This document shows, piece by piece, positions 17,882 through 26,550 of a stretch of 64,000 bases of DNA. The notes below the pieces were generated by a model, which saw only the letters and a program-made list of their open reading frames with translations, was not told where the DNA came from and did no database searches. The stretch lies in the NCBI RefSeq assembly GCF_002343915.1, contig NZ_NETK01000001.1, positions 1,426,001 to 1,490,000 of the forward strand, in the 5' to 3' direction. How positions within the stretch are numbered: the first letter of the stretch is position 1; the number at the start of each line of letters is the position of its first letter. The stretch is from Nannocystis exedens. Lineage in GTDB: Bacteria > Myxococcota_A > Polyangia > Nannocystales > Nannocystaceae. The translations under genes were made by a program, and so were the position numbers.

Positions 17882-18751
17882 ATGCGACTGAATTATGCGT
17901 GGCTCCTTTTCACCCTGGCCGCGTGCGGCCCCAAGACCCCGGGCGGCGAGACCGAGGGCGGCAGCGGTGACACCAGCGGCGAGACCTCGACCAGCACCAC
18001 GACGACCGGCGACGTCGAACCGACGACCTCGACGACGACGTCCGCGAGCACGACCCCCGAGACGACCACCCCCGGCAGCGAGGCGACCGGCGAGAGCGAG
18101 ACCACCGGACCGGTGGCGATGTGCCCGGCGCCGCAGACGCCCGACGTGATGTTCGACGTGGTCGGCTTCCCCGAGGACTTTCAGGGCCACGTCCAGGCGT
18201 CGTGCACCGTCAAGGGCGCGTCGCTCGGAGATGGGTCGGACGCAGTCACCCTGAGCTGCGACGTCGACGGCACCGACGTCGAGGTCGCGGTGAGCTTCGA
18301 CAACGCGGCGGTGCAGCTGCCCGAGGGTCTACAGCAGCTCGACGCGCCGGTGTCGCTGCGCTACGTCCGCGCCGACTACGAGTACCGCGGCGAATGGCTG
18401 GCGATCGGCGATTTCCGCGACGTCCTGCTGCTCGGTCTGGCCGCCGGCAGCAGCGCCCTGCCCTTCGTCGAGGGCGAGGGGCAGATCGGCAACATGTTCG
18501 CGCCGGTCTCCGTCGAGGAGCTCGGCGGATTCTGTCCCAAGGGACAGGGGAGCTGCTTCGCCCTCGGTGAGCCGGCGGTGCTGCGATTCTCGAGCGGCGA
18601 CGACACGCTCGAGGCGTTCCCGCTGCAAGCCGGGCAGCTCGGGCCCTACGCGGTCCACGCCGGCGCGTCGTGGCTGTCGGACTCCGAGAGCGAGTACCAG
18701 TGCGACGGCCCGAGCGACGACTGGGCCGCCTTCGCTCTGGCACGCCAGTGA
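17882..18751 (+). CDS. Secreted lipoprotein with Thr-rich linker
   Basis: 289 residues begin with a short signal peptide and LAAC lipobox near residue 19. A Gly/Ser/Thr/Glu linker follows (to about 80). The globular domain of about 200 residues has an even mix of beta-type sequence and few Cys (VMFDVVGFPEDFQGHV, then LGGFCPKGQGSC). It should be a lipid-anchored envelope protein of unknown role. The divergent minus-strand fragment upstream and the ISL3 element downstream are not functionally linked. Confidence 0.8.
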   Translation: MRLNYAWLLFTLAACGPKTPGGETEGGSGDTSGETSTSTTTTGDVEPTTSTTTSASTTPETTTPGSEATGESETTGPVAMCPAPQTPDVMFDVVGFPEDFQGHVQASCTVKGASLGDGSDAVTLSCDVDGTDVEVAVSFDNAAVQLPEGLQQLDAPVSLRYVRADYEYRGEWLAIGDFRDVLLLGLAAGSSALPFVEGEGQIGNMFAPVSVEELGGFCPKGQGSCFALGEPAVLRFSSGDDTLEAFPLQAGQLGPYAVHAGASWLSDSESEYQCDGPSDDWAAFALARQ

Positions 18752-18982
18752 GGCCGGGCCCGCCGGGGCACGCGGATCTGCGACGGTCGCACCTGCTGCA
18801 GCAGGGGAAATCCACCTTGGAACGGTGACCGCCCGAGCTTCGTGCCCGGCGAGGCCGGGCGATTCGAGGAGGACGCTCTCGGCGTTGTCGGTGCTGCCGG
18901 TCCTCGCGCTGACGCTCGGGGTCGGGCCCCGGTCACCTTCGCGGCAGCGGCTGTTACGCGTGCCCATGTGCGGCGAGGCTGC

Positions 18983-18990
18983 AAGAATTT
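18983..18990. repeat. 8-bp target-site duplication, left
   Basis: AAGAATTT directly precedes the left inverted repeat of the ISL3 element and is identical to 20330-20337. Confidence 0.9.
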
Positions 18991-20329
18991 GGCTCTTCAG
19001 GGTTTGTGGTGGATACCGCTGACTCAGCGCGTGATCCCGGCAGGATAGAGGTCGAGGCCGCCGAGGTGGAAGTAGATCGCAGCTCGGAAGCGGTCGCGGT
19101 TACGGAAGCCGCGGGCGACGTACTTGAGCTTCTGGATGACCGAGTTAAGGCCCTCGGCAGAGGCGTTGGTGATCCGTTCGGTGGCTGCATGGATGATGCC
19201 GCCGAGGTGATTTTTGACCATGCGCGCGGCGGCCTTCATCGGCTCCAGGCGAGAGCGGATAGCCCAATCGTACCACATGCCCCATTGGTCCCGCATGTTG
19301 CTCGGCGAGGTGTGCTCCCAGACCTCCATCGCCGCCTCCTTGAGCGCCCACGCGCGGGCCGTCCGCAGCGAGCTCGTCCGCAGCGCCTCGAAGTCGTCCC
19401 AGACCTCCTTGCTCATCCGTTCGGGGTTGCGCAGCCAGAGGTACTTGGTGCCCTTGAGCCGGTTGTCGCCGAGGCCGTGGAGAGCGCGGTGTTCCTCGCG
19501 TCGCACGTGGTCGACGGCTTGACCGAGGCGCGCGGCGACGTGGTACTTGTCGAAGGCGATCTTCGCGTCGCCATCGGGGATGGCCTCGCGGACAGCTTGA
19601 ATGTAGGGCTCGTGCATGTCCATGACGACCACGGAGACCGCAGCCCTCTCTGGGCGCGAAAAGCCGCTCAGGAAGCCCTTGAGGGCCCCCTTGCCGCGTC
19701 CGTCGGCGACGTGGATGACCCGCTTGCTGGCGGACTTCGGGTCATGCACGATCGTGACGTACTCGTGGCGCCGCTGGAAGGAGGTCTCGTCGACGGCGAG
19801 CATCTCCGGCAGCGCGACCTCGCGGCGCTCGAGTCCGCGTTGTACTGCACGCTCCTGGACGCCGGCGACCTGATCCCACGAGAGCCCGAGGCGCTCCGCG
19901 ACCACTGCAATCGGCGCATCGCGGAGCCAGTCGATCACGAGCGCCTCGAACAGCGCGGTGAGCCGAGCGCTACCGTCCGCCCATGAGACGCGCATCGTGA
20001 GCGTACCGTGCTTCGGGCACGACGTCCGCGGTACGCCGGCTTCGATGATCGTCCGATACTGACACGTATCGAGGTGCCGCCATCGGCGAGTCCGCGTATC
20101 GTGACGGGGAACAGCCTGGCCACACTCCGGGCACGTCGTCGGCACATCGGGGTCGTGCTCGACCTCGATGACGATCTGCCCCTGCCCGAGCTGCAGCTTC
20201 ACCGCAGCAACTCTCCAGGGAGCCTCGATACCGAGAATTCGGGCGTAGAGTTCGGTCTCTGCCATTTCGCGCACGATATCACGGCGCGATTTCGCGCGCA
20301 ACCTGCGCCACCCTCAACCCTGAAGAGCC
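18991..20329 (-). mobile_element. Complete ISL3-family insertion sequence (1339 bp)
   Basis: The ends are GGCTCTTCAGGGTT and its inverse AACCCTGAAGAGCC, with further partial symmetry (TGTGGTGG against GAGGGTGG). Each end is flanked by the same 8-bp AAGAATTT, the duplication length expected for ISL3. One intact transposase gene fills the element. Perfect duplication and an intact frame point to a recent insertion. The sequence it entered is noncoding or a short decayed frame. Confidence 0.93.
19024..20301 (-). CDS. ISL3-family transposase
   Basis: The 425-residue protein has the family layout. An N-terminal zinc-binding motif (TTCPECG ... CQYRTI ... SCPKHG, about residues 55-100) is followed by a helix-turn-helix region (VVAERLGLSWDQV). 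A DDE catalytic core follows, with LAVDETSF (Asp near 190), VVMDMHEPYI (second Asp) and a late Glu in the ASAEGLNSVIQKLK helix. Length and motifs are complete, so it should be active. It fills its IS with about 30 bp to each end. Confidence 0.93.
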   Translation of the reverse strand: MRAKSRRDIVREMAETELYARILGIEAPWRVAAVKLQLGQGQIVIEVEHDPDVPTTCPECGQAVPRHDTRTRRWRHLDTCQYRTIIEAGVPRTSCPKHGTLTMRVSWADGSARLTALFEALVIDWLRDAPIAVVAERLGLSWDQVAGVQERAVQRGLERREVALPEMLAVDETSFQRRHEYVTIVHDPKSASKRVIHVADGRGKGALKGFLSGFSRPERAAVSVVVMDMHEPYIQAVREAIPDGDAKIAFDKYHVAARLGQAVDHVRREEHRALHGLGDNRLKGTKYLWLRNPERMSKEVWDDFEALRTSSLRTARAWALKEAAMEVWEHTSPSNMRDQWGMWYDWAIRSRLEPMKAAARMVKNHLGGIIHAATERITNASAEGLNSVIQKLKYVARGFRNRDRFRAAIYFHLGGLDLYPAGITR

Positions 20330-20337
20330 AAGAATTT
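20330..20337. repeat. 8-bp target-site duplication, right
   Basis: AAGAATTT directly after the right inverted repeat of the ISL3 element, identical to 18983-18990. Confidence 0.9.
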
Positions 20338-20473
20338 CGCGGGACCTGGGCGGCTACAGGTGTGACGCGCGCTTCGACGATTGCGTCGCGGTGACGGGCG
20401 ATCCCAGGGAATGCGCGATGTCCCGCCGTTGGTTGACGCAAAGTCGATCGGAGTCTAAGGTGCGAGGCTGCAG

Positions 20474-21253
20474 ATGTTCATCCTGTTCGCCCTCGTCGGA
20501 TGGAGCTGGACGCCGAGTGTGTCGTCGGCAGGTGACCTCGCCCCGGCCGAGAGCCCGCCGCCCGTCGAGACCCGAGTGAGCGACGAATCCGCGGAGCTCG
20601 AGTCCGCAACGCGCGTCGAGTCGGCGGAGAGCCCCGAGCCGGGCGCGACCGACACGCAGGCGCAGACGGTCGCGCCTCCGCCCGAGCTCGCCGTGCCCAG
20701 CGCGACCGACGACGAGAAGCCCGGCCCTGCGCGCGCACAGACTCCGTCCGAAGCGCCGCTCCTCACCGAGGGCTTTCGCCGCCCGAGTCCTTATTTGCAC
20801 GTCGCTCCGGGCATCGCATCCTTCAACGTCCTCGATCCGAAGTACCGTCAATATGCGTGGGGGGTCAGCGGGGGCCGCTCGGTCGCCCGGGGCCGCCGCT
20901 TCGCCGCGCAGCTGGGCGGCTTCTTCGAGCACCTGGCGGGTCCACGCGATCCTGCGGTCGATCTGCTGCGCTTCGGCGGGGAGTTCCGCGTCGGCGCGAG
21001 CAACGAGCGCGTCTTCGGCTACGGGCTGGCGCGCACCGGCCTGGACATCGCGGTGATCCCGAAAGACTTCTACGACGAGCCGGGTCGGCGGACGGCGTTG
21101 TTCTTTCTTCTTTCGCTCGGAGCGGGGATCCAGGGGGCGCTGGGTCCTCGCGGGCGGTTCCTGCTGGGCGTCGAGCCTTCCTTCGACTTCACGTGGCCCG
21201 GCGTGCTCATCCTGTTCCGGACCCGGGCATTCGTCGGCTGGCGCTTCGGCTAG
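20474..21253 (+). CDS. Predicted outer-membrane beta-barrel protein
   Basis: 259 residues: a signal-type start (MFILFALVGWSWTPSVSSA), an acidic Glu/Ser/Ala-rich periplasmic linker to about residue 100, then repeated amphipathic strands. The strands (YLHVAPGIASFNV, FAAQLGGFFEHL, FGYGLARTGLDIAV, FLLGVEPSFDFTW) end in an aromatic RAFVGWRFG, as expected for a small barrel inserted by BAM. No transport or enzyme motif was seen. GAGG lies a few bases before ATG 20474. Confidence 0.7.
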   Translation: MFILFALVGWSWTPSVSSAGDLAPAESPPPVETRVSDESAELESATRVESAESPEPGATDTQAQTVAPPPELAVPSATDDEKPGPARAQTPSEAPLLTEGFRRPSPYLHVAPGIASFNVLDPKYRQYAWGVSGGRSVARGRRFAAQLGGFFEHLAGPRDPAVDLLRFGGEFRVGASNERVFGYGLARTGLDIAVIPKDFYDEPGRRTALFFLLSLGAGIQGALGPRGRFLLGVEPSFDFTWPGVLILFRTRAFVGWRFG

Positions 21254-21346
21254 GCGGGCCGCGCTCGCCCGCTCCGCGCCCTGCTCATCGTCCTGACCCC
21301 CGGTCCGCCACACTCACCCGATAGGCGCCGTGGCGGACATGTTTTG

Positions 21347-22447
21347 TCATTCGCAGGCGACGCGCACGTCGACGACTTCGCCGGTGCGCCGCTGGCCGGC
21401 GGTGCGGTAGACGAAGCTGGCGCGCTCGAGGCCGCAGTTGCCGCGCGCGTCGCACTCGCGGCGGGTGGTGTAGCCGAGGTCGATCTCGACGATCTCGAAG
21501 CTGGCGAGCGGCAGCATCTCCCAGCCGCTCGAGCGACGGTCGGCGTCGTGGTCGGCCCACAGCACCAGCTCGCCCCAGCGCGCGTCCGCGGCGGTGATCT
21601 TGCCGTCGCGGTCGCTGTCGAGCTCGGCGAGGGCCTGGAAGCCGTTGTGGACACCTGATCCGAAGGACAGGCGAGTGGCGGCGCCGAACAGCTCCTGGCC
21701 GCCGTCGATGCTGCCGCTGCCGTCGCGGTCGAGCGCGAGCCACGGGGTGGCGGCGGTCGGCCAGTCGGCGCGGGCGCAGCTGCCGGCGCCGCCGTGGATG
21801 TCGAAGTCGGCCGCCGAGGCGGAGGTCGGCGCGAACTCGATGGCGTCGCCGAAGCTCAGCACCAGCGGGGTGTTGCAGTCCTCCCAGTTCCACACGTGGC
21901 GGCCGGTCTCCTCGTCGACCATGCAGCCCATGTCGATGTCGAAGCTTTCCTCGCCGAAGCCGCACGACTGCCTCTCGCCCGGCTTGCACTCGTCGGCCTC
22001 GCCGCACTGGCCCCACCGCGTCTCGCCGGTGTCGGGGGTCGCCTCGTACGCGACGCAGTGCTGGGTGCCGCCGTCACAGGCGCGCGAGTCGCCCTCCTCG
22101 GCGCACGTCTCGGTCAGGCAGGCGGTCCAGATGTGGCTGTACCGATCGAGCGACCAGACGCAGAACTCGAGGCCGGCGACGCCGCCGATCTGACACTCCG
22201 CGGACAGCTGGGACTGGTCGCAGACCTCGCCCGCGCGGCCGAAATCGGCCTTGGGCTCGGGCTCGCCCTCGTCCTCACTGGCAGGCTCGCCCTCGCTGTC
22301 GCCCTCGCCTTCTTCCCCGCCCTCGCTGTCGTTCTCGGCGGTCGTGCTGTCGCCGTCGTTCACGGGGTGACCCTCGACCTTGGAGTCACAAGCGGGCAGT
22401 GAGAGGAAGAGCGTGGACAGGGCGAGGAGGCGAGTCGAGGTCGTCAT
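21347..22447 (-). CDS. EF-hand-containing Cys-rich lipoprotein
   Basis: 366 residues with a LPAC lipobox near residue 20, then an extremely acidic Glu/Gly/Ser/Asp linker (to about 68). A Cys-rich central part follows with a CKPGERQSCGFG-type motif. The C-terminal domain has two calcium-binding loops: DRDGSGSIDGGQELF and DSDRDGKITAADARWGEL. It should be a calcium-stabilised outer-membrane lipoprotein. A sigma-54-like site lies immediately upstream. Its 3' end faces the 3' end of the beta-barrel gene. Confidence 0.82.
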   Translation of the reverse strand: MTTSTRLLALSTLFLSLPACDSKVEGHPVNDGDSTTAENDSEGGEEGEGDSEGEPASEDEGEPEPKADFGRAGEVCDQSQLSAECQIGGVAGLEFCVWSLDRYSHIWTACLTETCAEEGDSRACDGGTQHCVAYEATPDTGETRWGQCGEADECKPGERQSCGFGEESFDIDMGCMVDEETGRHVWNWEDCNTPLVLSFGDAIEFAPTSASAADFDIHGGAGSCARADWPTAATPWLALDRDGSGSIDGGQELFGAATRLSFGSGVHNGFQALAELDSDRDGKITAADARWGELVLWADHDADRRSSGWEMLPLASFEIVEIDLGYTTRRECDARGNCGLERASFVYRTAGQRRTGEVVDVRVACE

Positions 22448-22460
22448 GCGGGCGTGGCCT

Positions 22461-22478
22461 TAGCAGGGGCCGTGCCAA
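22461..22478 (-). promoter_or_regulatory. Sigma-54-like promoter of the EF-hand lipoprotein
   Basis: On the minus strand TTGGCACG-GCCC-CTGCTA gives the -24 GG and -12 GC with exactly 10 nt between them and one mismatch in TTGC. The predicted start point is only a few nt before ATG 22447, as for the gene at 7753. Confidence 0.5.
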
Positions 22479-23317
22479 GCCGCCGAGCGGCCTTCCAGGC
22501 GGCGTGGACGCGGTTCGCGGCGCGGGTCGGTGAGGGCCCCGTGGCGGGGCAGGACCGCGTCGCCGTCCTGGTGTGACGAGGGTGTCGTGCGATCTCGCCG
22601 AGGGCGAGCGCGCGCGCCCCGAGCCTGCGAACTGCCCGGCGAGCGCCGCAGCGGCCGTCGCGGCCGAGCGGTCGAAGAAAGGTGGAAGACGGACGCCGAC
22701 AGCGATGCATGGGGCTCCTCGAAACCGAGGGTTTGCGCGCGGACTTCGCCGCGCTGCCGACAAATATCGCCGGCCTTCTTCGGTCGGGCGAGTGTCGGCA
22801 TAAGTCCGCGCGGCCGAGTCCTCGACGACGCGACCGATAGCGGGCAGTGAGGCGATTTTCCGCCGGGTTCGACATCACCTCCCCTTGGCTTCTCCAGGCA
22901 TCCAGCCCGACCTGCGGCGCCCACGGGCGCCCACGGGCGCCCACGGGCGCCCTCGCAAACTCTGAACATAGCGCCCGGCGGTCGCCCACGCCTCGACGAC
23001 GACACCGGCTCGGGGCCACGCTGGGGGAGGTCCTGATTTACTGTCGGCCTCTCTTGTGCGAATCGATCCGAGCGTCGCCGTCGTCATCGCTCGTGATCGT
23101 CGGTGAGCTCGGAGCCAGGGCCTGGCACGATGGATCAGGCCCGCATTCGGCGAAGGAGGATCGCCGGGAGCGGGCCCTCGCCGACGCCATGCGTCATCAT
23201 CCGGCGGCAAACAGCCATGCGTTCAAGCCAATCTGCACCTCGGTCGCGTCGGCCCCAGGATCGGCGAACGCATCATGAACCGCCGCCGTTCCGGAACCCA
23301 CGGAGGAGTCACTCGCC
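22479..23317. other. Long gene-poor region with short tandem repeats
   Basis: No frame on either strand looks protein-like. It holds three tandem copies of CCACGGGCGC (22921-22950). The folB Shine-Dalgarno GGAGGAG lies near the right end. Confidence 0.35.
22921..22950. repeat. Three tandem copies of a 10-bp repeat
   Basis: CCACGGGCGC occurs three times without a break, with partial copies on both sides; each junction forms the palindrome GGGCGCCC. Confidence 0.85.
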
Positions 23318-23710
23318 ATGAACCGACCCAGGGGCGATGTCGTGTACTGCAATCAGCTCGCGCTCGACATCGAGATCGGATTCCACGAGGTCGAACGAGG
23401 CGTCAAACAGACGGTCCACGTCGACCTCGAGCTGACCACCGACTTCGGCCGCGGGCCCGCGAGCGATGATTTCACGGGGCTCGTCGATTACTACGTGATC
23501 GCCAACCACCTCGCCGCGCACGTGGAGGGCCGGCGATACGCGCTGATCGAGGCGCTCGCCGTCGACCTGGCGCGCGAGATCACGAAGCTCCACCCCGAGA
23601 CCATCGTCCGGGTGCGCATCGTCAAGCAGCCGCTCGACATGCCCCGCGTCCGCTCCGTCGCGGTCGAGTGCGTACGGTCCGCCGCGGACTTCGCTGCCGA
23701 AGCCGGGTGA
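23318..23710 (+). CDS. folB: Dihydroneopterin aldolase
   Basis: At 130 residues this matches FolB in size and motifs: an N-terminal LDIEIGFHEVERGVKQ strand-turn with the catalytic Glu, FTGLVDYYVIANHLAAHVEG, YALIEALAVDLAREI with the pterin-binding Glu, and a late Lys in VRIVKQP. FolB converts 7,8-dihydroneopterin to 6-hydroxymethyl-dihydropterin and glycolaldehyde in folate synthesis, as a cytosolic oligomer. GGAGGAG lies 9 nt before ATG 23318. The next gene starts 4 nt after its stop, so the two are probably co-transcribed, although the partner is not a folate enzyme. Confidence 0.88.
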   Translation: MNRPRGDVVYCNQLALDIEIGFHEVERGVKQTVHVDLELTTDFGRGPASDDFTGLVDYYVIANHLAAHVEGRRYALIEALAVDLAREITKLHPETIVRVRIVKQPLDMPRVRSVAVECVRSAADFAAEAG

Positions 23711-23714
23711 CCTC

Positions 23715-24686
23715 GTGGCCGCGCAGTACGACCTGCTGATCGTCGGCGCCGGCCCAGGCGGGCTCGCTGCTGCGATCGCCGCGCGCGCGCTGCACCTGCG
23801 CGCGGTCGTCCTCGACGCCGGCCCACGCCCGGGCGGCCAGCTCCTCGTCAACGACACGCCGATCCTCGACTGCCCGGGCCTCGACGTCGCGACCGGCTCC
23901 GAGCTCGCGGTCCGGCTGCAACACCACCTCGAGCGGCTCGGCGGCCACGTCCGCGTGAACGCGCCGGTCGAGCGGATCGATGCCGCCGGCGGTACCGTCG
24001 AGCTGGCCGGTGAGCGCCTGGTCGGCACGGCGATCCTGCTGGCGACCGGCGCGACCCGTCGCCGCCTCGGCGTGCCCGGCGAGGCGGACGTCCCGGGTCG
24101 AGGCCTGTCACCGGCGGCGCGGCGGTTCGGCCCGGCTTTCGCGGGCCGGCCGGTGGTCGTGGTCGGCGGCGGCGACGTGGCGCTCGAGGAGGCAGCGCTG
24201 CTCGCACGGCTGTGCCCGCGGGTCACTCTGGTCCACCGCGGTTCGAAGCTGCGGGCTCGCCCCGATTTTCGCGCGGCGATCGCCGCCGAGCCGCGGATCG
24301 ACCTGCACCTCGAGACACGACTGGCGGCGATCCTCGGCGCCCCGGACGTCGAGGGGGTCTTGCTCGCCGGACCCGCCGGCGAGCGCCACGTCGAGGCCGC
24401 GGCTGTCGTCGTCTGCGCCGGCATGGCGCCCCGCAGCGAGCTCGTCCTCGGACAGGTCGAGGTCGACGGCGCGGGGTTCGTCCGTGTCGACGCACGCCAG
24501 CGGACCTCGTCGCCGCGCCTGTACGCGATCGGAGACGTGTGCGCCGGAGCCTGGTGGACGGTCAGCGCGGCGATCGGCCAGGCCGGTGTCGCCGTGAAGG
24601 ACTTCGAGCGACGCCTGGCCGCCGACGAATTCGCGGCCCTGCTGGCGCCCGGCCCGACGTTCGCGCCCACCGGCTGGGAGGCTTGA
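23715..24686 (+). CDS. Thioredoxin-reductase-like flavoprotein lacking the CxxC
   Basis: 323 residues with two dinucleotide-binding folds: FAD motif LIVGAGPGGLAAAIAA at the N-terminus, GGQL for the flavin, NAD(P) motif VVVVGGGDVALEEA near 150, and the C-terminal FAD motif LYAIGDVCAG. Overall it aligns with thioredoxin reductase. Where the redox CATC should be (just before the NADP fold) it reads GLSPAARRFG, so it cannot reduce thioredoxin. It may instead be a ferredoxin/flavodoxin-type NAD(P)H reductase or another one-flavin oxidoreductase. GTG 23715 follows folB after 4 nt. NADPH versus NADH preference cannot be told. Confidence 0.85.
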   Translation: MAAQYDLLIVGAGPGGLAAAIAARALHLRAVVLDAGPRPGGQLLVNDTPILDCPGLDVATGSELAVRLQHHLERLGGHVRVNAPVERIDAAGGTVELAGERLVGTAILLATGATRRRLGVPGEADVPGRGLSPAARRFGPAFAGRPVVVVGGGDVALEEAALLARLCPRVTLVHRGSKLRARPDFRAAIAAEPRIDLHLETRLAAILGAPDVEGVLLAGPAGERHVEAAAVVVCAGMAPRSELVLGQVEVDGAGFVRVDARQRTSSPRLYAIGDVCAGAWWTVSAAIGQAGVAVKDFERRLAADEFAALLAPGPTFAPTGWEA

Positions 24687-25511
24687 GCGCGAGGCACAGC
24701 TCGACGGCGTGGCGCAACCTCCAGTGATGGACCGCGAGGTCGACGACGAGGGCCGAGCGCCGCGACGGCCGCGCCCGCGAGCGCGCTTCGGGCCTTCGTG
24801 ACCGACGCCAGCCGTTCGATCGGCACGCGCGCGCGAAGGGGTCGTCGTGAGAGGTCAGGACGTCGCCGCGTTCGTACCGACGAGCCAGTGGCACCAGCTC
24901 GGCGTGGAGCTCGTCATCGGCTTGTTCTTCCGGCGCGTGCGTCTGTCGCGGATCGTCATCGACGCGAGGGACACGCCCGCGCTCGCGCGCGCGCTCGCCG
25001 AGCTCGTGCGGCACCGCGGCGGCTTCCTGCTGGACGAGCACTGGTCGTGGACCCTCCGCGGTCGCGCCCTGTGGCGGGCCGAGAACAGGGAGTTCCTGCA
25101 GCTCAAGGCCCGACCGCCGACCCACTCGACGGCGCGGCCTCTCGGTCGCACCCATGCGTTGAGTCGCGGACCGGCGCGGAATTCCGGCCCCGCAAGGAAG
25201 AGGCCGCCGAGCGTTCGCCGCCGAGGCTCGCCTCCCGCCCCGCGAGCGGCGCCGTGCCGTCGCCCGCGGACCTGTTCGGGACTCCGCGCGGCGCACGGAC
25301 GGGCCCGACGAGGGGTGAGAGCGCGGCTGCAAAGCTCCGGCGCACCGCACGAGGTCGTCGTCGCCCGACAGGATCTCGAAGCCCGTGACGGCCCCATGGT
25401 CGGCGTGATGACGAGGCCGGCGCGGCCCGGCGCGGTCCGACGCAGCCGGCCCGAGCGGGCGGCTTCGTGGCTGGCTCGAGGCCCGTTGCACGTGTCGACC
25501 CCCGGCATCGA
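24687..25511. other. Intergenic region with one weak ORF
   Basis: A plus-strand frame from GTG 24847 reads protein-like for about 90 residues (VELVIGLFFRRVRLSRIVID, then ALAELVRHRGGFLLDEHWSW), then degenerates into Arg/Pro-rich sequence. It may be the 5' part of a broken gene. Nothing else was recognised. Confidence 0.35.
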
Positions 25512-25532
25512 TTGTGAAGCCATAGTTCACAA
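25512..25532. promoter_or_regulatory. Palindromic operator-like site upstream of the SDR gene
   Basis: TTGTGAA-GCCATAG-TTCACAA is a perfect 7-bp inverted repeat in an unusually AT-rich patch 72 nt before the SDR start. It looks like the binding site of a dimeric regulator (TetR, MarR or HxlR type). No regulator gene is adjacent. Confidence 0.5.
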
Positions 25533-25603
25533 AGCATTCATCGCTGGCCGGTTTTTCTTCACGATCGACGGCGCTACGTTCTCCTCGTCGAAAGGAACTC
25601 ATC

Positions 25604-26452
<849 letters not shown>

Positions 26453-26550
26453 GGGTCGCCCGGGATGCTCGCCGGTGGAGCCGATGCGATCGACGGCTCG
26501 TCGACAGGTCGCCGCACCGGAACGCCGGCCGGTCGGTGTCGACGGTCGCG

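Noticed and set aside
18900..20470. A real gene interrupted by ISL3
   Set aside because: The joined flanks give an open frame but no recognisable start or family; kept only as a note.
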